Source of the DNA: Ruminococcus sp. Zagget11
Lineage (GTDB): Bacteria; Bacillota; Clostridia; Oscillospirales; Ruminococcaceae
Length of the DNA: 37,821 bases
Direction of reading: 5' to 3'
Assembly: GCA_001941135.1 (NCBI GenBank)
Contig: MSHL01000022.1
Location: 1 to 37,821, forward strand
The number at the start of each line of letters is the position of its first letter. Positions within the stretch are counted from its first letter, which is position 1. Under the pieces are notes generated by a model, which was not told where the DNA came from, made no database searches, and worked only from the letters and a program-made list of their open reading frames with translations. Below are positions 8,720-16,163 of the stretch, piece after piece. The position numbers were made by a program, and so were the translations under genes.

Positions 8720-8797
8720 CAAAATCGGAGATTTTGCCGAAAACGAACAGGTTATTTCATTTATGGTAACGGCATGAAATTAAAGGCGGGTGCAGGT
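8720..8797. repeat. Direct repeat, copy 1
   Basis: The first 44 bases (8720-8763) are identical to 8945-8988; the similarity continues with gaps through GGTAAC and AATTAAAGGCGGGTGCA. The unit begins with a small palindrome, CAAAATC-GGA-GATTTTG. Confidence 0.85.
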
Positions 8798-8807
8798 TCA
8801 GCCTGCC

Positions 8808-8940
8808 CTACTAGAGGCAAGAGAATAGAAACAAGAAGCAAGAATTTTCACCTGTTAGTTACAAGTAAAGCACTTCAAAGATAAAGTAAAGTATCTTATT
8901 TCTTCTATCCTCTTGCTTCTTAATTTCTTGCTTCTAGTAG
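8808..8940. repeat. Inverted-repeat element of 133 bases (MITE-like)
   Basis: The ends CTACTAGAGGCAAG (8808-8821) and its near complement (8927-8940) match at 13 of 14 positions. The arms continue with AAGCAAGAA-rich and TTCTTGCTT-rich tracts. It sits between the two copies of the 80-base direct repeat and encodes no protein. A miniature transposable element is an inference; no clear target duplication was seen. Confidence 0.5.
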
Positions 8941-8944
8941 CACT

Positions 8945-9027
8945 CAAAATCGGAGATTTTGCCGAAAACGAACAGGTTATTTCATTTAAGGTGATAAGGT
9001 AACAGCGCAGAATTAAAGACGGGTGCA
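8945..9027. repeat. Direct repeat, copy 2
   Basis: Identical to copy 1 over 44 bases (8945-8988) and similar to 9027. Part of its tail, GCGCAGAATTAAAGACGGG, is echoed again at 9045-9058, where it covers the stop codon of the isomerase-like gene. Confidence 0.85.
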
Positions 9028-9051
9028 AATAATTGAACAGACAGCGCGGAA

Positions 9052-9873
9052 TTAAAGGCGGTTCAGTATAGCCTGTGCCGACCTTTCCATATAGGCAAGC
9101 TGATCGGCAGCACCGAAGTGTTCAATGGCAAAAGTACCCTTGTAGCCGCTGCCCAGTGCTTTTCGCAGGATTTGCGGCAGTTTTACCACACCCTCACAGC
9201 AGGGGGACGGGTAAAGGAGATCGCCGTTTACAGCCTGTTTAACCGACCTTTCCTCCGCAGGACAGGCAGGGGAATACAGTCTGTCCTTGCAGTGAATATG
9301 TACCACATAGGGCAATAGGATGTCATACAGTGACAGTGCGTCCTCGCCGCAGTAGAGGAAATTTCCCGTATCAAAGGTAAGCCGCAGCTTTGGACAGCAT
9401 TTCACAAGGGATAACAGCTGCTTTGATGTGCAGCATGGAGATGAAATATCATCGTAATCCTCTACGGTAACGGTAATGCCGTACTGCTCCGCTCTGTCGC
9501 ACATGAAGCTTATCAGCTCGCAAACCCGCGGAAATACGCTTTTTTTGTCGTCACTCTCGTGAAAAAATCCCGGAATACATAAAACCTTATCCGTATTAAA
9601 TTCAGCCGCCTTTTCAAGAAAGCAGCCTATTTTTTTGTGGGAAACGGCAATGGAATCGTGGGGAAAATCAAAGCTTCCGTATACGGAAGAAACCTCCATT
9701 GCACAGGACTCAAACAGTCGGCGAACAGCAGGCGTATCCTCAAGCTGCTGTATGTCACATTCAAGGGCGGTTATACCGAATCCGCAGGCAGCATAAAGAG
9801 TGTCCTTAATGCTTTTCTCCCGCTGCTGCGCCGCTTCGCATATGTGCGCATAAAAGACGGAAATGCGGTTCAT
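9052..9873 (-). CDS. Sugar phosphate isomerase/epimerase-like TIM barrel
   Basis: 273 residues from ATG 9873, preceded by GAGGGA at 7 bases. It matches the xylose isomerase-like (AP endonuclease family 2) superfamily: ALECDIQQLE early, VEDYDD (metal-ligand Glu) in the middle, LTFDTGNFLYCGED, VVHIHCKDR and a terminal FAIEHFG. These divalent metal enzymes isomerise or epimerise sugars or related polyols, or degrade inositol; the substrate cannot be told. The dCMP deaminase stop is one base upstream of this start codon, so both are on one message. The ThuA-like gene downstream may have belonged to the same operon before repeats separated them; ThuA and this family do occur together in sugar operons. 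The 3' end lies in repeat-like sequence. Confidence 0.85.
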   Translation of the reverse strand: MNRISVFYAHICEAAQQREKSIKDTLYAACGFGITALECDIQQLEDTPAVRRLFESCAMEVSSVYGSFDFPHDSIAVSHKKIGCFLEKAAEFNTDKVLCIPGFFHESDDKKSVFPRVCELISFMCDRAEQYGITVTVEDYDDISSPCCTSKQLLSLVKCCPKLRLTFDTGNFLYCGEDALSLYDILLPYVVHIHCKDRLYSPACPAEERSVKQAVNGDLLYPSPCCEGVVKLPQILRKALGSGYKGTFAIEHFGAADQLAYMERSAQAILNRL

Positions 9874-9874
9874 A

Positions 9875-10372
9875 TCAATATCCCTCTTTAAGCTCCAAGG
9901 AATCGTCATTTTCCACCCAGCTTTGCACATTTATAGTGGTATAATCGTCCTTGGTGTTACGCACTATAACCGTGGAAATTCCCGCATTTATAATCATTCT
10001 CTTGCACATGGCACAGGGCTCTACATCGCCGTACAGCTTACCCGTCTTTGCATCATGACAGGCAAGGTACATGGTAGCGCTTATGGTGTCCTTTCGGGAT
10101 GCGGATATTATGGCATTCGCCTCGGCGTGAACGCTTCTGCAAAGCTCATAGCGCTGTCCCTTGGGTATCTCCAGCTTTTCTCTTGTGCAGTAGCCCAGAT
10201 CACAGCAGTTAAGCCTGCCGCGGGGCGCGCCCACATAGCCTGTGGAAACTATTTCATCGTTCTTTACTATAATAGCGCCGAAATTACGTCTGCGGCAGGT
10301 TCCCCGCTCCAAAACCGTTTCGGCAATATCAAGATAATAGTTTATTTTGTCCCGTCTGACTAAATCGTTCAT
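9875..10372 (-). CDS. dCMP deaminase family protein (ComEB-like)
   Basis: 165 residues. Zinc-dependent deaminase that would convert dCMP to dUMP for thymidylate synthesis. The zinc and catalytic motif is SVHAEANAI, with the two zinc cysteines in VEPCAMCKRMI. A further TGYVGAPRGRLNC segment with Cys/His is typical of dCMP deaminases rather than tRNA or cytidine deaminases. The start ATG follows GAGAGGAG at 7 bases. It diverges from ksgA and is followed, with a one-base gap, by the isomerase-like gene. Confidence 0.93.
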   Translation of the reverse strand: MNDLVRRDKINYYLDIAETVLERGTCRRRNFGAIIVKNDEIVSTGYVGAPRGRLNCCDLGYCTREKLEIPKGQRYELCRSVHAEANAIISASRKDTISATMYLACHDAKTGKLYGDVEPCAMCKRMIINAGISTVIVRNTKDDYTTINVQSWVENDDSLELKEGY

Positions 10373-10403
10373 GAAAAAACTCCTCTCATGGCTTGAAAAA
10401 GCA

Positions 10404-10432
10404 TTGACAATATGATATACTATAATTATATT
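10404..10432 (+). promoter_or_regulatory. Probable promoter of ksgA
   Basis: TTGACA at 10404-10409 and TATATT at 10427-10432 with a 17-base spacer. The leader would be about 90 bases long. The AT-rich 10411-10440 interval could also serve a divergent promoter for the deaminase, but I could not fix its elements. Confidence 0.55.
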
Positions 10433-10529
10433 TTTACTTAAAGTCTATTATAAATGATTTTGCGTCGATATTCAAGGGATTTGTGAAAAAATCACGCAGA
10501 TTTAACACATTTTTTAAAAGGGAGAGCAT

Positions 10530-11390
10530 ATGGAGGATTTAACCAATATAGGCAGAATAAAGGAGCTTATGGAAAGGTACGGATTTTCCTTTTCCAAGGC
10601 TTTAGGGCAAAACTTTTTGATAAATCCGTCTGTCTGCCCTAAAATTGCGGAGCTTGGCAATGCAGGAAAGGGCTTTGGGGTAATAGAAATAGGCACGGGC
10701 TTCGGAACGCTTACAGCAGAGCTGGCAAAGAGGGCGGATAAGGTTGTTGCGGTGGAGCTTGATTCAAGGCTTATGCCTGTGCTTGAGGAAACCTTAGCGG
10801 AATATGACAATGTTTCCGTCATAAACGCAGATGTGATGAAAACCGATTTGAGAGCGGTTATCGAGGATAATTTTGCGGGACTGGAAACCGCTGTGTGCGC
10901 AAATCTCCCCTATTATATAACCTCACCGATTATAATGTACCTGTTGGAAAGCAGACTGCCTATACAGTCGATTACCGTTATGGTGCAAAAGGAGGCTGGG
11001 CAAAGGCTTTGTGCAAAAATGGGGACGAGAGAATCCTCGGCGGTTACGGCGGCTGTGAATTATTACGCTGTCCCGAAAATGCTTTTTTCTGTGTCACGGG
11101 GCAGCTTTATGCCTCCTCCGAATGTGGATTCCTGCGTTATTCGGCTTGATGTGCGGAAAGAGCCGCCTATTAAGGTTAAGGACGAAAAATTCCTTTTCAG
11201 GGTGATAAGAGGCGCATTTTCCCAGCGGCGTAAAAATATAGTTAATTCTCTGTCCTCGGCATTGGGAGATATGGATATAAGCAAGGAGAATATTTCCGCG
11301 GCAGCTGCCGATGCGGGAATAAGCCTATCTGCGCGGGCGGAGCAGCTTACCCTTGAGGATTACGGCAGGCTTGCGGACAGGCTTATTTAG
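10530..11390 (+). CDS. ksgA: 16S rRNA dimethyladenosine transferase
   Basis: 286 residues. It dimethylates the two adjacent adenosines in the 3'-terminal hairpin of 16S rRNA, a late small-subunit checkpoint. Motifs: KALGQNFLI (24-32), SAM-binding EIGTGFGTLT, VAVELDSRL, and the catalytic NLPYYITSPI. The C-terminal helical domain includes GAFSQRRKNIVNSL. An AAAAGGGAG site precedes the ATG. The GH16 gene follows after 16 bases with its own ribosome binding site, an unusual partner for ksgA. Confidence 0.97.
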   Translation: MEDLTNIGRIKELMERYGFSFSKALGQNFLINPSVCPKIAELGNAGKGFGVIEIGTGFGTLTAELAKRADKVVAVELDSRLMPVLEETLAEYDNVSVINADVMKTDLRAVIEDNFAGLETAVCANLPYYITSPIIMYLLESRLPIQSITVMVQKEAGQRLCAKMGTRESSAVTAAVNYYAVPKMLFSVSRGSFMPPPNVDSCVIRLDVRKEPPIKVKDEKFLFRVIRGAFSQRRKNIVNSLSSALGDMDISKENISAAAADAGISLSARAEQLTLEDYGRLADRLI

Positions 11391-11406
11391 TGTAGAGGGT
11401 GTTATT

Positions 11407-12207
11407 ATGGCAAAGGAATTTATGGCGGTGGCGGCTATTCTGCTTACGGTGCTGTCTTATATTGCGGAAAAGGGCGAAATTCCCGAAAATTCGATTATTA
11501 TAGACAACGAGGTATATGTACTGACCTTTGAGGACGATTTTGAGGGCACGGAGCTTGACACGGAAAAGTGGGAACACGCACCCGAGCAGAAAAGGCAGGA
11601 CACCGATAATTACTGGGACGATGATATGGCGTACCTTGACGGCGAGGGAAATCTTATTATAGAAATGAGCTATGACGAGGAAAGCGGCAGACATTTGTCA
11701 GGTGCGGTGCAAACAGACGGGATTTTTGAACAGGCATACGGCTACTTTGAAATACGGTGTACGGTAAATACCGCGCCCGGCTACTGGACGGCATTTTGGC
11801 TTATGAATGACGGAGTGGTAAGTGAGATTAACGGCGGTGTTGACGGAACGGAGATAGATATTTTTGAAACTCCCTATTATTCCACAAATGAAGTGCAGAA
11901 TACCCTTAACTGGGACGGCTACGGCAAAATGCATAAGGCACTGGGAAATGTAACCGAGATAGAGGGCTTGTACGACGGGGATTACCATATCTTTGCCCTG
12001 CTGTGGACAGAGGATGAGTATGTGTTCTACTGTGACGGCGAGGAAACATGGCGCACCGAGGCGGAGGAGGCAAGGGGTATATGCGAAATACCTCTTTATA
12101 TGATAATAAGCTCCGAAACAGGCTCATGGACAAAAGACACCGTTGACAATACCCTTTTGCCCGATGTTATGAAAGTTGATTATGTGCGGGTTTATGAACG
12201 TGGGTAA
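11407..12207 (+). CDS. Glycoside hydrolase family 16 protein, membrane-anchored or secreted
   Basis: 266 residues from ATG 11407, which has GAGGG upstream. A hydrophobic stretch at 7-19 (AVAAILLTVLSYI) suggests a signal anchor. The GH16 beta-sandwich is clear: FEDDFEGTELDTEKW near 41-55, GYFEIRCTV, GYWTAFWLM, and the catalytic E-I-D-I-F-E at 149-154 (nucleophile Glu149, acid/base Glu154). It ends with VMKVDYVRVYERG, the usual last strand. GH16 enzymes cut beta-1,3/1,4-glucans, lichenin, laminarin or galactans; which one cannot be told. No carbohydrate-binding module or dockerin is present. It follows ksgA by 16 bases. Confidence 0.92.
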   Translation: MAKEFMAVAAILLTVLSYIAEKGEIPENSIIIDNEVYVLTFEDDFEGTELDTEKWEHAPEQKRQDTDNYWDDDMAYLDGEGNLIIEMSYDEESGRHLSGAVQTDGIFEQAYGYFEIRCTVNTAPGYWTAFWLMNDGVVSEINGGVDGTEIDIFETPYYSTNEVQNTLNWDGYGKMHKALGNVTEIEGLYDGDYHIFALLWTEDEYVFYCDGEETWRTEAEEARGICEIPLYMIISSETGSWTKDTVDNTLLPDVMKVDYVRVYERG

Positions 12208-12230
12208 TAGGTAAGAAAAGGAAATGTGCT

Positions 12231-12716
12231 ATGATTTTGTATCACGGTAGTAATATTAAGGTGGATAAGCCGAAAATAATGCCCCCAAAGAGAATGTTGG
12301 ATTTTGGCAGGGGATTTTATCTTACAAGTGATTTGGAACAGGCAAAGAGATGGGCGGCGCGTACCGAAAAAATAAGAAATGACGGAAAAGCTACGGTTTC
12401 AATATTCAACATTGATTCAGATTGTATTAACTCGCTGAACATTTTGAGGTTTGAAAGCGCTGACAGGCAGTGGCTGCGTTTTGTATCACAGAACAGAATG
12501 AGCATGAACTTTGACGAAAATAATACCTTTGATATAATTATCGGACCTGTGGCAGATGATCAGGTTATCCGTACAGTTAATCAATATATGAAAGGCTATT
12601 TTTCGGAAGATATTGCCGTTCAGCTGCTTTTACCGCAAAGATTTAAGGATCAATATGCATTTAAAACGGAGAAAGCTTTGAATACGCTTATTTTCCTTGA
12701 GGAGATGACGCTATGA
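12231..12716 (+). CDS. DUF3990-type protein, ADP-ribosyltransferase-like
   Basis: 161 residues. It begins LYHGSN (His5), continues with MLDFGRGFYLTSDLEQAKRWA (22-42, split here by residues DFGRGFY; Tyr30) and has FDIIIGPVADD (100-110) and DQYAFKTEKAL (140-150; Gln141). The H-G-S and G-x-G-F/I-Y-x-(T/A) pattern resembles the NAD-binding site of the PARP/tRNA phosphotransferase branch of ADP-ribosyltransferases, with His5, Tyr30 and Gln141 as possible H-Y-Q triad. That reading is inference. AAAAGGAAA precedes the ATG. The stop overlaps the next gene by four bases. Together with two small genes it forms a compact cassette between GH16 and polA; a toxin-like role is possible. Confidence 0.8.
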   Translation: MILYHGSNIKVDKPKIMPPKRMLDFGRGFYLTSDLEQAKRWAARTEKIRNDGKATVSIFNIDSDCINSLNILRFESADRQWLRFVSQNRMSMNFDENNTFDIIIGPVADDQVIRTVNQYMKGYFSEDIAVQLLLPQRFKDQYAFKTEKALNTLIFLEEMTL

Positions 12717-12958
12717 ACAGAATGGATCCCGAAACGATAGATTATTACGACTGCGAGGTCGTTAAAATGATTGCCTTAAAGTACAATTTCTCGGATATGG
12801 ATTCACTGAAAATGTTTGTTTGTTCAAAAACCCATGAAATGCTGGAGGATTTGGATTACGGATTGACCGCATTCGGTGCGGGCGCTGTTTTCGATATATG
12901 GGAATGTGAAAAAGTAACCGGTGATCCGAGAAATTCGGTTTATATCAGGAGTGAGTAG
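12713..12958 (+). CDS. Small protein of a DUF3990/DUF3791 cassette, function unknown
   Basis: 81 residues, acidic, predicted mostly helical, without signal or membrane segment. The sequence SKTHEMLEDLDYGL, followed by GAGAVFDIWECEKVTGDPRNSVYI, looks like a conserved small family seen beside DUF3990 genes, but I cannot give it a name. Its ATG overlaps the DUF3990 stop (ATGA), so it is translationally coupled. The small size, acidity and coupling suit an antitoxin or accessory factor; this is inference only. Confidence 0.7.
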   Translation: MNRMDPETIDYYDCEVVKMIALKYNFSDMDSLKMFVCSKTHEMLEDLDYGLTAFGAGAVFDIWECEKVTGDPRNSVYIRSE

Positions 12959-12962
12959 TAAT

Positions 12963-13175
12963 ATGACTGAGGAAATGGAGTTTTTTGTATACCTTTTGGA
13001 GTGCTATGCCGTATACAAAAACGAAACCACGGGCGCTGTATTTAAGCGGTGGGAGGAGCATAACCTATTACAGGTGATATACGATAATTATTGGCTCTAT
13101 CACACCGAGAGGATAGAAAACGCTTTCGAGGATATAGACAGCTTGATTGCAACGGGAAAATCCGCTTGGGCATAA
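12963..13175 (+). CDS. DUF3791-type small protein
   Basis: 70 residues from ATG 12963, with AGGAG 11 bases upstream inside the end of the previous gene; the gap to that gene is four bases. The pattern FFVYLLECYAVYKNETTGA, then LLQVIYDNYWLYHTERIENAFEDIDSLI, is typical of DUF3791. It is acidic and helical, with no catalytic motif. As third gene of the cassette it may partner the DUF3990 protein. polA starts 26 bases later on the same strand, so the cassette is probably co-transcribed with it. Confidence 0.8.
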   Translation: MTEEMEFFVYLLECYAVYKNETTGAVFKRWEEHNLLQVIYDNYWLYHTERIENAFEDIDSLIATGKSAWA

Positions 13176-13201
13176 AGCCCCGAAGAAAGAGGTAGAAGCA
13201 A

Positions 13202-15727
13202 ATGAAAATTCTTGCCATAGATGGAAACAGTATAATGAACAGAGCCTTTTACGGGATAAAAATGCTTTCCAATAAAAAGGGAGTATTCACAAATGCCGTA
13301 ACGGGCTTTATGAACATTTATTTCAAGGCGGTGGGGGAGGTATCCCCCGATTGCTGTGCCGTAGCCTTTGACCTGAAAGCGCCCACCTTCCGCCATAAGG
13401 CGAATGCCGATTATAAGGCGAACAGAAAGGGTATGCCGGAGGAGCTGCATATGCAAATGCCCCTTATAAAGCGTTTGCTTACGGATATGGGCATAAGAGT
13501 ACTGGAGTGCGAGGGCTTTGAGGCGGACGATATTTTGGGAACATTGTCCGTTTTGGGAGATTCCGCCGACAGCTGTTATATCCTCACAGGGGACAGGGAT
13601 TCCCTGCAGCTTGTCAATGACAGGGTAACGGTTCTTCTCCATACCAACAAGGAGCTTATTCACTGTACGCCCACAAGGTTCGGGGAAATGTATGACGGAC
13701 TTGAGCCGAAGCAGCTTATTGACCTGAAAGGGCTTATGGGTGATTCCTCCGACAATATCAAGGGCGTAAAGGGAATAGGTGAGAAAACCGCTGTTGCCCT
13801 TATAAAGGAATACGGTTCAATAGAGGAGCTTTACCGCAGACTGGACGAGGGCAGCGCAAATTTAAGCAAATCCGTTCTGACCAAGCTGACCGAGGGGCGG
13901 GACAGCGCCAAGGAAAGCAAATGGCTTGCCACTATAGTCTGTGATGCGCCTATTGACAGGAATTTGGGCGATTACGTATACGGCGAGAAAAATGACAGCG
14001 ATGCGGCGAAGCTGCTCACGGAGCTGGAAATGGTCAAGCTTCTCGATAAGCTGGGACTGAAGCCTGCCGCTATCCCTACCGGAGAGAGCGGTACGGAAAT
14101 CCTTAAACGGGAATATAAGATATGCGGCGAGCCTGAAGATATAAAGGGAGATTTTTCCTTTGTTCTTGAGGGGAAAAGCCTTTATGTGGCTTACGGCGAC
14201 AGCCTTTATAAAACCACTGATGAGGGTAAAATACTTGCCCTTTTGACATCCGCCTGCGGAAAACGCACGTTTGATGCAAAGCCTGCCTATCATTTCTGCT
14301 TGGAAAGAAATGGAGAGCTTAAAAATGTGGTGTCCGATGCATATATTTCGGGTTACCTGCTGAATGCCTCCGCTGCCGCTTACACGGTAGAGTCCCTTTG
14401 CGGCGAGTACGGCTGCTGCGGCTATGATGATTTGGGAGAATATGCACACGCCGCCGCCGTTACCGATTTATCCGAAAGGCTTGACAGGGAGGTTGACGAC
14501 CTTGGAATGGGAAATCTTCTCCGTGAGATAGAGCTGCCCTTGACCGAGGTATTGGCTGAAATGGAGCATTTGGGGGTTTATGCGGATATAGACGGCATAA
14601 GGGAATTCGGCAATTCTCTTTGCGAGGATATAGAGGCAATGGAGCAGCAGATTTATTTCATGGCAGGTCATGAATTTAATATAGCTTCACCGAAGCAGCT
14701 TGGAACGGTGCTTTTCGAGGAAATGGGACTTCCTGCGGGGAAAAAGACAAAAACAGGCTATTCCACCAATGCGGAGGTGCTGGAGGCTCTTGCGGACAAG
14801 CACCCCATAATAGAGCTGATACTCAGCTATCGCCAATACACAAAGCTGCAGTCCACCTATGTGGAGGGACTTATCAGAGCCGTGGGAAGCGACGGACGTA
14901 TACACTCCGTCTTTAAGCAGACGGAAACCAAAACGGGGCGAATATCCTCTATCGAGCCTAATTTGCAGAATATTCCCGTGAGAACAGAGCTTGGCAGGAA
15001 TATGCGGCGGTTTTTTGCCGCAGAGGAGGGTCGAGTGCTTATCGATGCGGACTACAGCCAGATAGAGCTTAGGATACTCAGCGCAATGAGCGATGATAAA
15101 AATATGCAGGAGGCTTTTAAAGAGGGCAAGGATATTCACACCAGTACGGCTGCGCAGGTTTTCGATATGCCGGAGGATATGGTTACACCAGAAATGCGCC
15201 GTGCGGCAAAGGCGGTTAATTTCGGCATAGTTTACGGTATAGGCGCATATTCCTTGGCAAAGGATATCGGCGTTTCTGTGCCGCAGGCGGATAGGTATAT
15301 CAAGAGCTATCTGAACAATTACAGCGGCGTGCGGGATTTTATGGCGGAATGTACCGAGAAAGCCGAAAAAACAGGATATGCGGAAACTATGCTTGGCAGA
15401 AGAAGATATATTCCCGAGCTTGCGTCAAGCAACAAGAATTTAAAGGCTTTCGGAAAGCGGGCGGCTATGAACGCGCCTATTCAGGGAACGGCGGCGGATA
15501 TTATAAAAATAGCTATGATTAAGGTATATAACCGACTGAAAGCCGAGGGATTGAGGGCAAAGCTGATACTCCAGGTTCACGATGAGCTGATTATAGAGGC
15601 AGAGCAGCAGGATGCACAGCGAGCGGCAGACATTCTTCATGAGGAAATGGAGTCCGCCGTTAAGCTTAGCGTTCCCCTTACCGCAGATGTGGAGATAGGA
15701 CACAGTTGGTATGATTGCCATAATTAA
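13202..15727 (+). CDS. polA: DNA polymerase I
   Basis: 841 residues. It fills gaps and removes primers in repair and lagging-strand synthesis. The N-terminal 5'-nuclease domain (1 to about 290) has AIDGNSIMNRAFYG, EGFEADDILGT and LTGDRDSLQL. The central 3'-5' exonuclease domain is degenerate: the expected D-x-E is replaced by FVLEGKSLYVAYGD, so proofreading is probably absent, as in many Firmicutes. The C-terminal polymerase domain has DADYSQIELRIL, the O-helix RRAAKAVNFGIVYG and LQVHDELIIEA. Its start has an AAAGAGG site. No coaE or mutM follows; a long hairpin does. Confidence 0.97.
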   Translation: MKILAIDGNSIMNRAFYGIKMLSNKKGVFTNAVTGFMNIYFKAVGEVSPDCCAVAFDLKAPTFRHKANADYKANRKGMPEELHMQMPLIKRLLTDMGIRVLECEGFEADDILGTLSVLGDSADSCYILTGDRDSLQLVNDRVTVLLHTNKELIHCTPTRFGEMYDGLEPKQLIDLKGLMGDSSDNIKGVKGIGEKTAVALIKEYGSIEELYRRLDEGSANLSKSVLTKLTEGRDSAKESKWLATIVCDAPIDRNLGDYVYGEKNDSDAAKLLTELEMVKLLDKLGLKPAAIPTGESGTEILKREYKICGEPEDIKGDFSFVLEGKSLYVAYGDSLYKTTDEGKILALLTSACGKRTFDAKPAYHFCLERNGELKNVVSDAYISGYLLNASAAAYTVESLCGEYGCCGYDDLGEYAHAAAVTDLSERLDREVDDLGMGNLLREIELPLTEVLAEMEHLGVYADIDGIREFGNSLCEDIEAMEQQIYFMAGHEFNIASPKQLGTVLFEEMGLPAGKKTKTGYSTNAEVLEALADKHPIIELILSYRQYTKLQSTYVEGLIRAVGSDGRIHSVFKQTETKTGRISSIEPNLQNIPVRTELGRNMRRFFAAEEGRVLIDADYSQIELRILSAMSDDKNMQEAFKEGKDIHTSTAAQVFDMPEDMVTPEMRRAAKAVNFGIVYGIGAYSLAKDIGVSVPQADRYIKSYLNNYSGVRDFMAECTEKAEKTGYAETMLGRRRYIPELASSNKNLKAFGKRAAMNAPIQGTAADIIKIAMIKVYNRLKAEGLRAKLILQVHDELIIEAEQQDAQRAADILHEEMESAVKLSVPLTADVEIGHSWYDCHN

Positions 15728-15820
15728 GGAAGTGCTGATTAATGCGTCAGCAATCGTTTCCAACCCTCGAAAAGCCCTTACTGAGAGGGTTGAGAAACGA
15801 TTTAATCAGCGGTTCCTTAA
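15725..15820. repeat. Long imperfect inverted repeat after polA
   Basis: Outer arms TTAAGGAA..GCTGATTAA (from 15725) pair with TTAATCAGC..TTCCTTAA (to 15820), with a two-base mismatch. Inner arms AATCGTTTC and CAACCCTC pair with GAGGGTTG and GAAACGATT. A 9-base bulge (TGCGTCAGC) breaks the left side. The structure begins on the polA stop codon. It looks like a dispersed palindromic element that may also act as a 3' end. Confidence 0.75.
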
Positions 15821-16024
15821 GGGGCCCTTTTGGGGCAATTTTTAGTCAAATGCTGAATTTTCCTTAATTCGGCGGTTCGTCAAAATGACCGAAGATTTAG
15901 AAAGGTCGGCTGAAATCGACCGAAATCAAGGTGAAATCCTCCGCAAAATAAATGATTTTCAACACGAATTTTTGTGCAATGTGCCAAAAGAACTGGTCAA
16001 AATCACGATTTTCACCAAAAAGCA
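15821..16024. other. Non-coding interval upstream of the M23 peptidase
   Basis: AT-rich, no convincing frame. It contains short palindromes such as AAAATC-ACG-GATTTT and repeated GACCGAAxAT-like words but no recognised riboswitch; in particular I could not find a c-di-AMP (ydaO) signature, which controls some genes of this type. Confidence 0.4.
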
Positions 16025-16052
16025 TTGATTTTGTTCCCAAAATGGTTATAAT
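16025..16052 (+). promoter_or_regulatory. Probable promoter of the LysM/M23 gene
   Basis: TTGATT at 16025-16030 and a perfect TATAAT at 16047-16052 with a 16-base spacer. The leader of about 105 bases includes a small GTGG...CCAC hairpin and a TGTAACC word repeated twice. Confidence 0.55.
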
Positions 16053-16163
16053 AAATAGTGGGTGTAACCACTTTGTAACCTTTTGCGGCAGTTTGTTATT
16101 TTTTTTACACTGTACGGTGAGTTACCCTTAATAAAGATATAAAAAAGAAAGGAGTTGAGTCCG

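Larger units (their letters stand above)
8399..9051. other. Gene-free block of hairpins and repeats between two sugar-metabolism genes
   Basis: About 650 bases with no convincing coding frame. From 8473 to 8736 it is a chain of short perfect hairpins; from 8720 to 9027 a roughly 80-base unit is present twice, separated by a 133-base inverted-repeat element. Individual parts are listed separately. The block separates the ThuA-like gene from the isomerase-like gene on the minus strand and is probably an accumulation of non-coding mobile repeats. Confidence 0.7.

Noticed and set aside
8678-8884. A 68-codon frame in the repeat block
   Set aside because: It runs through the direct repeat and inverted-repeat arms, lacks a ribosome binding site and has no recognisable family; a chance frame in repeat DNA.
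8399-9051. CRISPR array
   Set aside because: The direct repeat is present only twice, its spacing is irregular, and no cas gene is in the window.
16053-16163. c-di-AMP (ydaO) riboswitch before the M23 gene
   Set aside because: The leader is about 105 bases and shows none of the conserved ydaO blocks; only a small hairpin is present.
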